Assembly: GCF_002795845.1 (NCBI RefSeq)
Contig: NZ_CP011797.1
Coordinates: forward strand, 3,200,001 to 3,264,000
Length of the DNA: 64,000 nucleotides
DNA from: Reinekea forsetii
Lineage (GTDB): Bacteria; Pseudomonadota; Gammaproteobacteria; Pseudomonadales; Natronospirillaceae
Direction: 5' to 3'
Notes under the pieces: generated by a model
The model's input: the letters and a program-made list of their open reading frames with translations, nothing else
What the model was told of the DNA's origin: nothing
Databases searched by the model: none
In this document: piece after piece, positions 38,138-47,194 of the stretch
How positions within the stretch are numbered: position 1 is the first letter of the stretch
How the letters are laid out: the number at the start of each line of letters is the position of its first letter
Made by a program: the position numbers and the translations under genes

Positions 38138-38314
38138 ATGAATGAAATGCTTTATCTTTTTATATGTATTATTGCTCTAATTATTTTAATATTTAATTTT
38201 AGTGATCTTGGAATTAGTAAGGCGACATTTATATTAATTTCTATCCACTTCTTATTGCCACGGATGGAGAGTGTTCTTGTGTTGATTAAAAACAAATTTA
38301 TATCTTCAAAATAG
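38138..38314 (+). CDS. Small two-TM protein, candidate microcin immunity
   Basis: 58 residues: hydrophobic helix 1 (MLYLFICIIALIILIFNF), short SDLGISK turn, helix 2 (ATFILISIHFLLP) and a basic tail (LIKNKFISSK). This size and layout are typical of immunity proteins for class II bacteriocins and microcins. It follows precursor B and precedes C and D. The ribosome site is weak (GAGAAAC). Very A/T-rich. No family can be assigned; the immunity role rests on position and topology. Confidence 0.5.
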   Translation: MNEMLYLFICIIALIILIFNFSDLGISKATFILISIHFLLPRMESVLVLIKNKFISSK

Positions 38315-38550
38315 ATGTCGGATATTTATTCAGATTCTATTTAAGTGCAAAAGCGTAAGTTGTTGATTAAACTATATAGCCTTACGGGTGCCTTTAAAGG
38401 TAAACAGTAGTTTTATGGGCCGGAGTAGGCTCGTTGAAGGGGCTTATACTAGCTTCCAGCTTTATCAAAAGTAACAATATATGCGATTATAATTTGTTAC
38501 AAATAAATTTTTATTTTATTATATTATATTAAAATTTTAAGGGGTTGAAT

Positions 38551-38742
38551 ATGAAAGAATTAAGTGTTGGTCAATGTAACCTTGTAAATGGCGGATGGAT
38601 TTCTGCACTTGTGAAATCAGTAAAAAAGGTGATCAAATACGTGGCGAAGTCCAATCAAAAAACCACAACTGTTAATATCACAGCCGCTTCTGCCGGAGCT
38701 GGAGCTGGCGTCGGAACTATAGTTGGCAGTAATGAAAATTAA
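38551..38742 (+). CDS. Double-glycine microcin precursor C
   Basis: 63 residues from ATG 38551, chosen over a TTG six bases upstream because AAGGGG sits 7 bases before it. Leader MKELSVGQCNLVNGG. The mature peptide (48 residues) has a cationic amphipathic segment (WISALVKSVKKVIKYVAKS), a Thr/Asn stretch and a Gly/Ala-rich end (AGAGAGVGTIVG) with GxxxG spacing. It may act with precursor D, 103 bases downstream, as a two-peptide pair; this is inferred from adjacency and GxxxG motifs. Confidence 0.75.
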   Translation: MKELSVGQCNLVNGGWISALVKSVKKVIKYVAKSNQKTTTVNITAASAGAGAGVGTIVGSNEN

Positions 38743-38845
38743 GAACTCTTACTAAATTAAACCCGCCATATTGCAAGTTTTAACTGTACTTTTATTATCT
38801 GCAACATGGCGCATTTTTTTAGTCAATAATCAAAAAGGACAATTT

Positions 38846-39004
38846 ATGAATACTTTAAGCAATGATCAAATGAATCAGGTTTCTGGTGGCGCACTGGTTA
38901 CTTTATTCAAGGCTGTTATAAAAGGCGCAGGATACGTAGGCACAGCAATTACAGTCTCCTATAACTCATATAAGGCTGCCAAAAAAAAGGCCTCAAGAAA
39001 ATAG
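38846..39004 (+). CDS. Double-glycine microcin precursor D
   Basis: 52 residues from ATG 38846 (AAAAAGGAC upstream). Leader MNTLSNDQMNQVSGG with Val at -4 and Met at -7. The mature part (37 residues) begins ALVTLFKAVIKGAGYVGTAIT and ends in a strongly basic KAAKKKASRK. No Cys, so no disulfide. Cationic tail plus hydrophobic helix fits a membrane-active peptide. Confidence 0.75.
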   Translation: MNTLSNDQMNQVSGGALVTLFKAVIKGAGYVGTAITVSYNSYKAAKKKASRK

Positions 39005-39082
39005 TAAACTGAAATCTTGAAGTAATTTGAAGTTATGCTGTTAATATTAGGTAAGATAGCTATATATTTTTTTAAGTATTAA

Positions 39083-39115
39083 AAAATTCCAAGCATTAGC
39101 TTGCTTGGGGTTTAT
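39083..39115 (+). terminator. Hairpin terminator after the precursor genes
   Basis: CCAAGC (39089-39094) and GCTTGG (39103-39108) pair, with an A run before and GGTTTATT after. It probably ends the precursor transcript 80 bases after precursor D, separating peptides from the protease/exporter genes. Confidence 0.55.
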
Positions 39116-39319
39116 TCCATTATCTACCCTTGGGTATCCTAAGGTTTATTTTCAGAGCCCAAACCACAGAGAATAGTATATTTTGAAGATACTGATATAA
39201 AGGAGAAATCGATCTGCACGATATATTGAGGGCAACTACAAATACTGAAAATCGATACATAGAAACGCTTTATAACCAATAAAGCTAACTTATCTTGAAA
39301 TTACATTGGAATTACCATT
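39116..39319. other. Intergenic region before the CPBP protease gene
   Basis: With the preceding 110 bases this makes 315 bases without an assigned gene. AAAGGAG near 39201 is followed by a frame of about 20 codons lacking an ATG. Nothing else is evident; a promoter for the protease-exporter pair is expected here. Confidence 0.3.
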
Positions 39320-40159
39320 ATGCAAATATCCAATATTTTGAAGTTTAATTTCTGGCACGCTATCGCATACTTTATAGTTTGCACTTTTTTTTCGGTCTTT
39401 TTGTTGGATTATTTTGTAGAGTCAGAGGCCAGTTTAGACGCTTTATTTGGATTGGTTTTCTATGGTTTGATACTCTTACTAGTAACAATAAAGTATAATA
39501 TTGTAGCTGAATTTTTTAAAATAAGAACAAAAATAAACGCTTACATCGATATTCTTGGGCTTACAGGAATTCTGATTACATCTAGCATTCTGATGGCTTT
39601 TTATATTTTATATATTTCCAAATATTTTAGTATTGACCTAATCGTCGGGCTATATTCAGATTTGGATATGTATCATCAAACAGATGGAAGCTACTTTTTA
39701 TGGCAGAATATTATTATTTTTCTATCTATTTCTATTCTTACACCAGTGGTAGAGGAGCTTTTTTTTAGGGGCCTACTAATAGACTTACTATATAGAAAAT
39801 TTACTAAATATAGTTCCGTCATTCTGAGTTCTATCGTGTTCGCAATATTGCATGTTGATTTATTAGGAGCACTAATATTTGGGATTATTTTAGGATTTAT
39901 ATATATTCGAACCGAGTCCTTAAGCATCCCAATATTCATTCACATCGCTAACAATACGATTGTATCTATTATTGCTGCTATTGATGAAATGGGAATATAT
40001 GATATTGAAAAGGAAATTAATCACCTATTTGCGGCCAACTCTTTAATCTTTTTACTGCTCACCTCGGTACTTCTAATTATTTCATATTTTTTATTATTAA
40101 AATCATATAAAAAATTTGTATCTATTTACTCAGTTGACACTGAGAAATCAAGAATATGA
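39320..40159 (+). CDS. CPBP-family intramembrane metalloprotease
   Basis: 279 residues with about eight hydrophobic helices. The three CPBP (Abi) motifs are present: EELFFR (E145, E146, R150), FAILH (H178) and HIANN (H208, N211/N212). In bacteriocin loci this family provides self-immunity or helps maturation; elsewhere it processes membrane substrates. It overlaps the peptidase-ABC gene by ATGA, so the two are made together. Its DNA is far more A/T-rich than that exporter gene, a mosaic origin. Immunity to one of the precursors upstream is the favoured role, by position. Confidence 0.85.
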   Translation: MQISNILKFNFWHAIAYFIVCTFFSVFLLDYFVESEASLDALFGLVFYGLILLLVTIKYNIVAEFFKIRTKINAYIDILGLTGILITSSILMAFYILYISKYFSIDLIVGLYSDLDMYHQTDGSYFLWQNIIIFLSISILTPVVEELFFRGLLIDLLYRKFTKYSSVILSSIVFAILHVDLLGALIFGIILGFIYIRTESLSIPIFIHIANNTIVSIIAAIDEMGIYDIEKEINHLFAANSLIFLLLTSVLLIISYFLLLKSYKKFVSIYSVDTEKSRI

Positions 40160-42225
40160 AAATACTTCTTCAAACAGAAATCGCCGAATGCGGCCTTGCC
40201 TGTGTCGGCATGGTCGCAGGCCACTACGGCTACGTTTCAGATCTCTCCATGTTGCGCAACCAATTTAAGATCTCATCGCAAGGCACCAACCTCAAGCAGC
40301 TGATGGATATAGCCGCCAAACTCGAATTGGCCGGGCGGGCACTGCAACTCGATTTGGAACACCTGTCGCAACTGCAGTTACCCTGTATTTTGCATTGGGA
40401 TATGAACCATTTCGTGGTGCTAAAGGCGGTCGGCAAAAATAAGGTCGTCCTATTGGATCCCGCTATCGGCGAGGTGACCTACAGCCACGACGAATTTGCC
40501 AAGCACTTTACCGGCATTGCCTTGGAACTCACCCCAACCGCCAAATTCGAGAAGAAAGAGGTGCGCCAAAGACTGAGCTTGTCCCATTTTTGGCAACGGA
40601 TATTTGGCCTAAAGCGCAACCTGATCACCATTATAGTGCTGTCGTTTTTACTGCAGATATTTGCTGTGGTCGCACCCTTTTACATGCAAACGGTGGTCGA
40701 TGACGTGTTATTGCGCCAGGACAGCAGTTTGCTACTGGTGCTGGCCCTGGGTTTTGGTTTGCTGATGCTGATACAAACCGCGACCAATACGCTGCGCGGT
40801 TTTATTATTTTGCACCTGTCGACCAAATTAAACTATCAGATGGCGGCCAATCTATTCCGGCACCTGATACGCCTACCGCTCGACTATTTCCAAAAACGCC
40901 ACATCGGCGATGTGGTGTCTCGCTTTGGGTCCCTGCAACAGGTGAAGGATCTGCTTACCACAGGCCTGGTCAGCTCTATTGTCGATGGTGTGATGGCCCT
41001 TATTACCCTTACCGCCATGTTTATCTATTCCGTTAAGGTGGCCTTTGTCGTGCTTTTTGTGGTCGCACTGTACACGCTGCTGCGCTTTGCGCTGTATCGG
41101 CCCTTTCGCAGGCTGTCCGAAGAAAGCATCGTGGCCCATGCCAAGGAGGATTCTAACTTTATGGAGACGGTACGGGCGATCCAAACGGTTAAGCTGTTCC
41201 AACGTGAGAACGACCGGCAGAATCTCTGGCAGAATCGATACACCGAGGCCTTGAATACCGATGTCTCGTTGGCCAAATGGGGTATTGGCTACCAGACCAT
41301 CAATCAACTGCTCTTTGGTATTGAAAACGTTATCGTAATCTATCTATTGGCCACGAGTGTTATGGGCAATCTGATGTCACTCGGCATGCTCTATGCCTTT
41401 ATGAGCTACAAAAACCAGTTCGTCGACCGCATGGACGGCCTGATTGATATGTTGATCGAATTCAAGATGATCGGCCTACACCTGGACCGCCTGGCCGACA
41501 TTACCTTTACCGACGCCGAAGATGTCGACCGCCATACGGCCAACCTACAACATCTGCCCGACATGATCGGCAAGCTGGAAGTGAAAAACCTAACCTTCCG
41601 CTATTCTGCAACCGACGATCCTATCTTCGAAAACATCAGCTTTTCCATTGCAGCCGGTCAGTCGGCCGCCATCGTCGGCCCGAGCGGTTGTGGCAAAACC
41701 ACCCTGTTGAAGGTCATGATGGGCTTGCTGAAGGCAGACAGCGGCCAGGTACTGATCGATGGCGTGGACATAAATAAGCGGGACGATTACCGCACCCAGA
41801 TCGCAGCGGTGATGCAGGACGACCAGCTCTTGTCGGGCTCGGTTGCAGAGAACATCGCCTGCTTTGATCCAAAATTGGATTTCGAGCGGATCGGCGCCTG
41901 CGCTGTGGCCGCTGCGGTGCACGAGGATATTCTCAAGTTTGGCATGCAGTACAACACCCTGGTCGGCGATATGGGCACCTCTCTTAGTGGCGGCCAGAAA
42001 CAGCGAGTCATCTTAGCGCGTGCCCTGTACCGCGATCCCAAGCTGTTGTTCCTCGACGAAGCGACCAGCCATTTGGACTTGGACAACGAGTCGATCGTTA
42101 ACGCGAATGTTAAACAGATGAATATTACCAGAGTGTTGGTGGCGCACCGGACGGAAACCGTTAAGAGTGCGGATGTGGTGATTGATTTGGGTAGGCTTAA
42201 CAGTGCAAAAGATGGTAGAGACTGA
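40156..42225 (+). CDS. Peptidase-containing ABC transporter (C39) for microcins
   Basis: 689 residues. The C39 domain is active: C12 in TEIAECGLACVGMVAGHYG, H85 in MNHFVVL, D101 in LLDPAIG. It would cut the double-glycine leaders of the peptides upstream during export. Six helices follow (about 155-430), then the nucleotide-binding domain with GPSGCGKTT, LSGGQKQR, FLDEATSHLD and AHRTE. It contrasts with the type I exporter at 20188, whose C39-like domain lacks the Cys. It needs an adaptor; the local one at 36441 is frameshifted. Confidence 0.95.
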   Translation: MKILLQTEIAECGLACVGMVAGHYGYVSDLSMLRNQFKISSQGTNLKQLMDIAAKLELAGRALQLDLEHLSQLQLPCILHWDMNHFVVLKAVGKNKVVLLDPAIGEVTYSHDEFAKHFTGIALELTPTAKFEKKEVRQRLSLSHFWQRIFGLKRNLITIIVLSFLLQIFAVVAPFYMQTVVDDVLLRQDSSLLLVLALGFGLLMLIQTATNTLRGFIILHLSTKLNYQMAANLFRHLIRLPLDYFQKRHIGDVVSRFGSLQQVKDLLTTGLVSSIVDGVMALITLTAMFIYSVKVAFVVLFVVALYTLLRFALYRPFRRLSEESIVAHAKEDSNFMETVRAIQTVKLFQRENDRQNLWQNRYTEALNTDVSLAKWGIGYQTINQLLFGIENVIVIYLLATSVMGNLMSLGMLYAFMSYKNQFVDRMDGLIDMLIEFKMIGLHLDRLADITFTDAEDVDRHTANLQHLPDMIGKLEVKNLTFRYSATDDPIFENISFSIAAGQSAAIVGPSGCGKTTLLKVMMGLLKADSGQVLIDGVDINKRDDYRTQIAAVMQDDQLLSGSVAENIACFDPKLDFERIGACAVAAAVHEDILKFGMQYNTLVGDMGTSLSGGQKQRVILARALYRDPKLLFLDEATSHLDLDNESIVNANVKQMNITRVLVAHRTETVKSADVVIDLGRLNSAKDGRD

Positions 42226-42744
42226 ATAGTTGGTGGGTGGTGATTGGGTCCGAAGTTGGTGCCTTTGCCAGAATTTAACCATGTCGATGAGAGTGGGCAC
42301 GCTGAATGATGTCACTTGCCCGGCTGAACAGAGCTAGACTAGCGTCGGTTTGGTCTCTAACTCCTTAACCATCCAGGCTTCACAACCTAGGCAAATACTC
42401 CGACCTATTTGTACCTGTTAGCTTCTAGTGATTAATGAACTTAAGGCGAAGATGGGTTTGATACCAAAGGAAAATATCAAATTGTTCAGTCTTTTAAAAT
42501 AGGGGGATAACCAACAGACTCAGCAAAAAATTATTTTCACTCAGATGGCAGTGATATAATTTTAATATTTATCAGTATATTTCTATATCGACAAATTTTT
42601 ATCAGCCATTGTCACATTGACATGTTAAAGGATAATCTGCAGTTCAAGGGGTGGATATACAAAAAACCCATTAAATCAGTCAATTTCAATCTTAAAGAAT
42701 ATATTTGCGAAACGGTAATATATGCAAAAGGGAAATTAAATAAT
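42226..42744. other. Gene-free region before the ECF sigma factor
   Basis: 519 bases. No gene supported. From about 42470 it becomes A/T-rich (TGATATAATTTTAATATTTATCAG at 42550 contains a TATAAT), so the sigma-factor promoter is probably there. The frame of the sigma gene stays open back to 42622 but no family similarity is seen in that extension. Confidence 0.35.
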
Positions 42745-43308
42745 ATGAATTTTGCATTAGATAATCTAAAACTAATGGGCGAAACTAGACAGCCTCATAT
42801 AGACTACCTAATAGTTGAGGCCTATGAACGCCTACATGGTTTAGCGAAATCCGCCCTAGGATACTCCCGCAACAGCACAGCAATCCAAGCCACTGAACTG
42901 GTAAACGAACTCTATTTGTATTTGCGCCAAAGAGAACATCTCAATTTTAACGATAGTGCTCATTTCTTTGCAACAGTCTCTTTGAAGCTAAGGCATATAT
43001 TAAACGACAAATACAAAAGCAGGTGCGCTCAGAAACGAGACTTTGGCATACGGGTTCACGAGTTCGATCTAGAAGGTATTGCATGTACTGAAAAGACGAT
43101 GCTTGAAGAAATCGTTATGAAAAATCTTATTGAACAGCTAGAGCAACACGATGAGGTTTCGGCGCGAGTGACCGAATTGTTGATATTTTGGGAGTTTAGC
43201 TACCCGGAAGTGGCGAACTTACTTGGTATTAGCGAAAGGACTGCGCATCGAAAATGGCAATGGGCCATTGCTTGGTTTAAGACAGAGATTGGCCACCTAG
43301 GGAGATAG
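42745..43308 (+). CDS. ECF sigma factor of the kinase-linked group
   Basis: 187 residues from ATG 42745 (AAGGG ten bases upstream). An upstream ATG at 42622 would add 41 residues not typical of the family. Region 2 is AYERLHGLAKSALGY...IQATELVNELYLYLRQ, region 4 is LLIFWEFSYPEVANLLGISERTAHRKWQWAIAWFK. The pattern fits the TIGR02999-type ECF factors that sit before Ser/Thr kinases with TPR repeats, exactly the gene order here. Being next to the microcin exporter, it might control that locus, but no cognate promoter motif was found. Confidence 0.88.
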   Translation: MNFALDNLKLMGETRQPHIDYLIVEAYERLHGLAKSALGYSRNSTAIQATELVNELYLYLRQREHLNFNDSAHFFATVSLKLRHILNDKYKSRCAQKRDFGIRVHEFDLEGIACTEKTMLEEIVMKNLIEQLEQHDEVSARVTELLIFWEFSYPEVANLLGISERTAHRKWQWAIAWFKTEIGHLGR

Positions 43309-43312
43309 GGTC

Positions 43313-43486
43313 ATGGAAGATGAAGGTCGGATCCTAAGAGCCCAGGAGATATTTCTCAGTTTAATAGATACCCCACGGGATGAAATTGAACGTTATTTGA
43401 AGATTCAATGCGGTGATGACCTGGTACTAACGGACTATTGTCGGCACCTAATCTTAAACAATATTCGCGATACAAGTACCGTTTAA
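43313..43486 (+). pseudogene. Ser/Thr kinase gene, N-terminal fragment before in-frame stop
   Basis: 57 codons, MEDEGRILRAQEIFLSLIDTPRDEIERYLKIQCGDD..., match the helical domain that opens kinases of this group (x-RAxEIFxxxLDxPxxERxxxLxxxCGDD). The frame ends in TAA at 43484 and continues directly, in the same frame, into the kinase domain. If CAA (Gln) is restored, the reading is continuous. ATG four bases after the sigma factor stop. Confidence 0.75.
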
Positions 43487-43489
43487 CTT

Positions 43490-44782
43490 TTGTATGGCAA
43501 GGAGAAGATTGCACCAATTGAAAGTGGCAAAGTTGGTGATACTTTAGGCTCTTACTACATCCGCGAAAAAATAGGTCAGGGAGGAATGGCTGAAGTCTAT
43601 TTAGCTAACCGATCGGATGGAGTTCATGGTGCCGACGTAGCATTAAAGATTATTCACTGCACCGGAAATCAGGATAGACTAATAACGCGTTTTCACAGCG
43701 AAAGGAATATCCTCGCCAATCTAAAACATCCAAATATCGCCCAATTATTGGACGGAGGTACCACAGAACAGGGTCTTCCTTACTTCGTTATGGAATACAT
43801 TGCAGGCGAACCCATCGACAAATATTGCCGCTCCCACCAACTATCTTTCGATGAAATATTGGCGATATTTATCAAGGTCTGTACCGCCATCGAATTTGCG
43901 CATCAAAATTTAGTTATCCACCGAGACATTAAGCCTGCAAATATTGTCGTCAATGCCAAAGGCGAGCCTATGCTATTGGACTTTGGCATCGCTAAAGTTT
44001 TACAGCCTACACCGCCAGACAATGACACTTCGACTATGTTGGCGCTCACAACTGATTATGCAAGCCCTGAGCAAATTTTAGGCGCTAATCTTACAACAGC
44101 GACAGATGTCTATTCTTTGGGAATTCTGTTATATGAACTACTTTGCGGTGTCCGACCACCACGACCTCAATTTAGAGTTTCAAATTCCGCCCTAAATTCA
44201 GTTGATTCAGGCGATAACCTAGCACCGAGTAAGTTTCTCGAAATAATACTAAAAGATGGAATTCCTTCAAGACTTGACACTAATACTTTGCATGAGCATA
44301 GGCGTAAATTAAAAGGAGATATAGATTCAATCCTAGTCAAAGCTCTTGAAAATAGTCCCGAAAATAGGTTTGTATCTGTTCAGGATTTTTCCAGAGATAT
44401 TGATCGCCATTTAAGGAACTTACCCGTATCAGCCAACAACAATACGTTTATATATCGCACGAGTCGCTTCATACGGCGCAATAGACTTACCATATTACTA
44501 TCTGTCATTGCTAGCACCTTGTTTTTCTCAGGTATCGGCATCCAACAGTACCGTGTTGTGTCTGAACGTGACATCGCTATTCAACAGAGAGATAAACAAC
44601 AAATCACCAAGGACTTCTTGTTAAGTCTATTTGAGTCCTCGCACCCAGAGGAATTTACCGGCGAACAATTAACTGCCAAGGACATTATTGATCGAGGCTT
44701 GGCAAAAATTGAGCACGAGTTCGACTCCGAGCCAGCATTAAAAGCAGAAATAATGACCACTATGGGGGTAGACTATCGATAA
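43490..44782 (+). pseudogene. Ser/Thr protein kinase domain (middle fragment)
   Basis: 430 codons in frame with the fragments on both sides. Hanks-type kinase: glycine loop IGQGGMAEVYLA, Lys in VALKII, HRDIKPANIVV catalytic loop, DFGIAK, and APE-like YASPEQ. A membrane helix follows (LTILLSVIASTLFFSGIGIQQY), then a region leading to TPRs. The only starts are TTG 43490 or later ones, with no ribosome site. All catalytic residues are intact. A second in-frame TAA at 44780 cuts it from the TPR part. Confidence 0.8.
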
Positions 44783-45919
44783 CTCAACGCAACCGATGTC
44801 GCCTCTACTCTTCTAAATGATGCTCTAGAATTGCGGCGCACCCTGTTTCCAGAGATCAGCAAAGAGGTCGGTGAGTCCTTGTTAGAGCTAGGAATATTAG
44901 AGTATAGACGATCGAATGCAAAGGATGCGCAAATATATCTTGAACAATCTATCCTAATCTACCAAGCCCTTGATGTTGAATATACCGAAAAACTCGCGGA
45001 CGGATACCATTTGCTAGGGTATTCGCTAAGTATTCTAGGTCAGACAGAAGATGCATTGACCTCATTTGAAACGGCGAAAGTAATTCGCATTGAATATTTC
45101 GGCTCCCAACATTCAAAGATTGCCGATTCCATAAGTGCTATCGGAAGTGTGTTCAGAAAGAATCAGGATTATCAACGCAGTTTAGATTTTCAACTTGAGG
45201 CTTTTGAAATACGACAAAAATCCTTACCCCCAAGCCACCCACATTTGGCCCGAAGTTACCACTCGGTTGGTCTGGACTACTTTTCTTTAGGTGATCTGGT
45301 GAAAGCAAGGGACTATTTAGAAAAAGGCTTAGATATTTGGAAAAACGTCCATGGAGATGGGCACGAACTTTTAGGCGAATTTTATTTTCCTCTCAGCCAT
45401 ATTGATTATTATAATGGAAAATACGAAGAAGCTTTAGATAAGTTAAGTATAGCGAGAGAATTAAACCTCAAAAATGATGGCACTGAAGGTGTTAAGATTA
45501 ACAGTCTGACTGGATTGATATATGAGGCCACGGGTGATCTAGAGCAGGGTTTGGTATACAAAGAAAAAGCTCTGGAACTCAGTCTAGAATATTATGGATC
45601 AATTCATGCACAAACGGCGAGAGAATATAATAATGTAGCGATCATCTACTCTAAATTAGGGCGCTACGATGACGCCATTTCATCCTTGACCGAGGCAATC
45701 AGCGTTAATATTAATTTATTCGGCGAATTGAACCCCAGAGTTGCCAATAATTATGATAGCTTTGGTGAAATATACTTAGACAAAGGTGACTTTGAGTTAG
45801 CATTACAGTATTACGCCAAAGCAAGGGCAGACTTTACCGCACTGTTTGGTGAAGATCACCCCGGTGTCAAGACTGCAGACAAGGGTATCGCTAAGGCACG
45901 GGAACAGTTGGATATTTAG
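44783..45919 (+). pseudogene. TPR domain of the Ser/Thr kinase (C-terminal fragment)
   Basis: Continues in the kinase frame right after TAA 44780-44782 (LNATDVASTLLNDALELRRTLFPE...). It holds about eight tetratricopeptide repeats of the 42-residue kind (ADGYHLLGYSLSILGQTEDALTSFETAKVIR; AREYNNVAIIYSKLGRYDDAISSLTEAISV). No ATG with a ribosome site near its start. As an isolated product it would be a soluble scaffold; in the intact protein it is the periplasmic or partner-binding part after the membrane helix. Confidence 0.75.
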
Positions 45920-46408
45920 TGTGGATGGACGCCTAATCAGGCGTTCCATAGTCCAAGCTTAAGGCAAAAATTTGAATTACTGGGTAATCCCCCCATTTTA
46001 ACCGATGTTAAAAGTAGGTCCTGTTCAGCTAACGCCATCAACTCTGAATTCTTCAGACCTGTTTCAATGGAAAATTGGTATAGGTTCCTTTCGACACCCT
46101 CCATGGCAGCCAAGATGCGATCCACTTCGGTCTGACCAAAGGGTTGTGACTCCCGGAGGGCATATCTACGGGTATCGCCACACCGCTGGCCGCCACACCC
46201 AAGGCCCTGCCAATATGAGGGCGCGACAATGGTCCGTTGATCGGGCTTTATAGAGCTTTAGCGCTTCCAGTACGCTGTCCATACCGAGCTTGGGTCTAAA
46301 CTTAAACCAGTCTGCGAGCGTCTTTTGGAACAGCCAGTGATCCATTGACAAACGTTATGACCAATACTACTGCTTGTATATTTATTGTACCTACAGCTGG
46401 AGATCCCT
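45920..46408 (-). other. Region with decayed minus-strand coding fragments
   Basis: 489 bases. The minus strand shows short open pieces in different frames: MDHWLFQKTLADWFKFRPKL and GMDSVLEALKLYKARSTDH (46351-46170), IGRALGVAASGVAIP (about 46215-46170), MDRILAAMEGVERNLYQFSI (46125-46060). They look like one gene broken by several indels. I could not name it. TTGACA at 46345-46350 may belong to the toxin-antitoxin promoter. Confidence 0.35.
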
Positions 46409-46675
46409 ATGCGGGTTGCTGCAATCAATTTACGGGCCTTACCGGAGCAGCGTGACCTTATTGATCACGCCGCAACCTTACTTGGCAAAACTCGTTCCGA
46501 CTTTATGCTAGAGGCCTCTTGTGACCGAGCCCAGTCCGTCGTGCTGGATCAGTTTCATTTCACGCTCGATGCAGATAATTTCCAACAGTTCGTCGATCTG
46601 TTAGACGCGCCACCTAAAGACAACTCGGGCCTTGAGCGCCTATTCGCAGTCAAAACGCCGTGGCACAAGGCATGA
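46409..46675 (+). CDS. tacA: DUF1778/TacA-type antitoxin
   Basis: 88 residues. A ribbon-helix-helix N-terminus (AINLRALPEQRDLIDHAATLLGKTRSDFMLEASCDRAQSVVLD) binds its own promoter. The C-terminal tail (NSGLERLFAVKTPW) wraps the acetyltransferase toxin. The ATG at 46409 follows TGGAGA; an upstream TTG is unlikely. It overlaps the toxin by ATGA. The protein appears intact although its toxin is not. Confidence 0.88.
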   Translation: MRVAAINLRALPEQRDLIDHAATLLGKTRSDFMLEASCDRAQSVVLDQFHFTLDADNFQQFVDLLDAPPKDNSGLERLFAVKTPWHKA

Positions 46676-47151
46676 GCTTTGAACTCAAGGCCCCACAGCC
46701 ACTCACTGTGGACCATTACTGCGATGATTTTTCATGCGGCGAACCGACACTGGAGGATTGGCTCAAACGCAGGGCCTTGCTCAATCAGATGAGTGGTGCG
46801 AGCCGATCAGGCGAACCGCGTATACGGCCATTACGCGCTGGTGGCGAGTGCTGTTTCACATCGAGTGGCAACCGGGAAGGTCCGCCGCAACATGCCAGAG
46901 CCAATACCGGTAATGGTCTGGCGCGTCTAGCCGTTGATCGTCAAGCACAGGGGATCAGGCTCGGCGCAGCCATGCTGCGGGATGCAGTCTATCGGGCGGT
47001 GGCCGTATCGGAGCACGCTGGCGTGTCCGCCTTACTCGTTCACGCTTTTCATGACCGAGCCAAATCCTTTTACCAACACTTTGGCTTCCAGACGTCGCCC
47101 ATCAAGCCATTGGTTTTAATGTTGCCGCTTAATAGGGCTAAAATCGGATAG
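46672..47151 (+). pseudogene. tacT: TacT-type acetyltransferase toxin with out-of-frame core
   Basis: Reads open for 159 codons, but only the ends match the family: CDDFSCGEPTLEDWLKRRAL...SGASR at the start, and LARLAVDRQAQGIRLGAAMLRDAV...HDRAKSFYQHFGFQTSP at the end. Between about 46808 and 46920 the family sequence appears in another frame (NRVYGHYALVASAVSH, ATGKVRRNMPEPIPVMV), so a deletion near 46808 that also removes a few codons and a compensating indel near 46920 scramble about 37 residues. Family toxins acetylate charged tRNA. This one lacks the central strands and should be inactive. Confidence 0.8.
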
Positions 47152-47194
47152 AGCGGCCGGAGCTTTGCGTAGCCCTGTAGAAGTTCAAAGACAT

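Noticed and set aside
39201-39285. Short frame after AAAGGAG (ILRATTNTENRYIETLYNQ)
   Set aside because: No ATG, GTG or TTG start at suitable spacing and no leader-like features; kept as intergenic.
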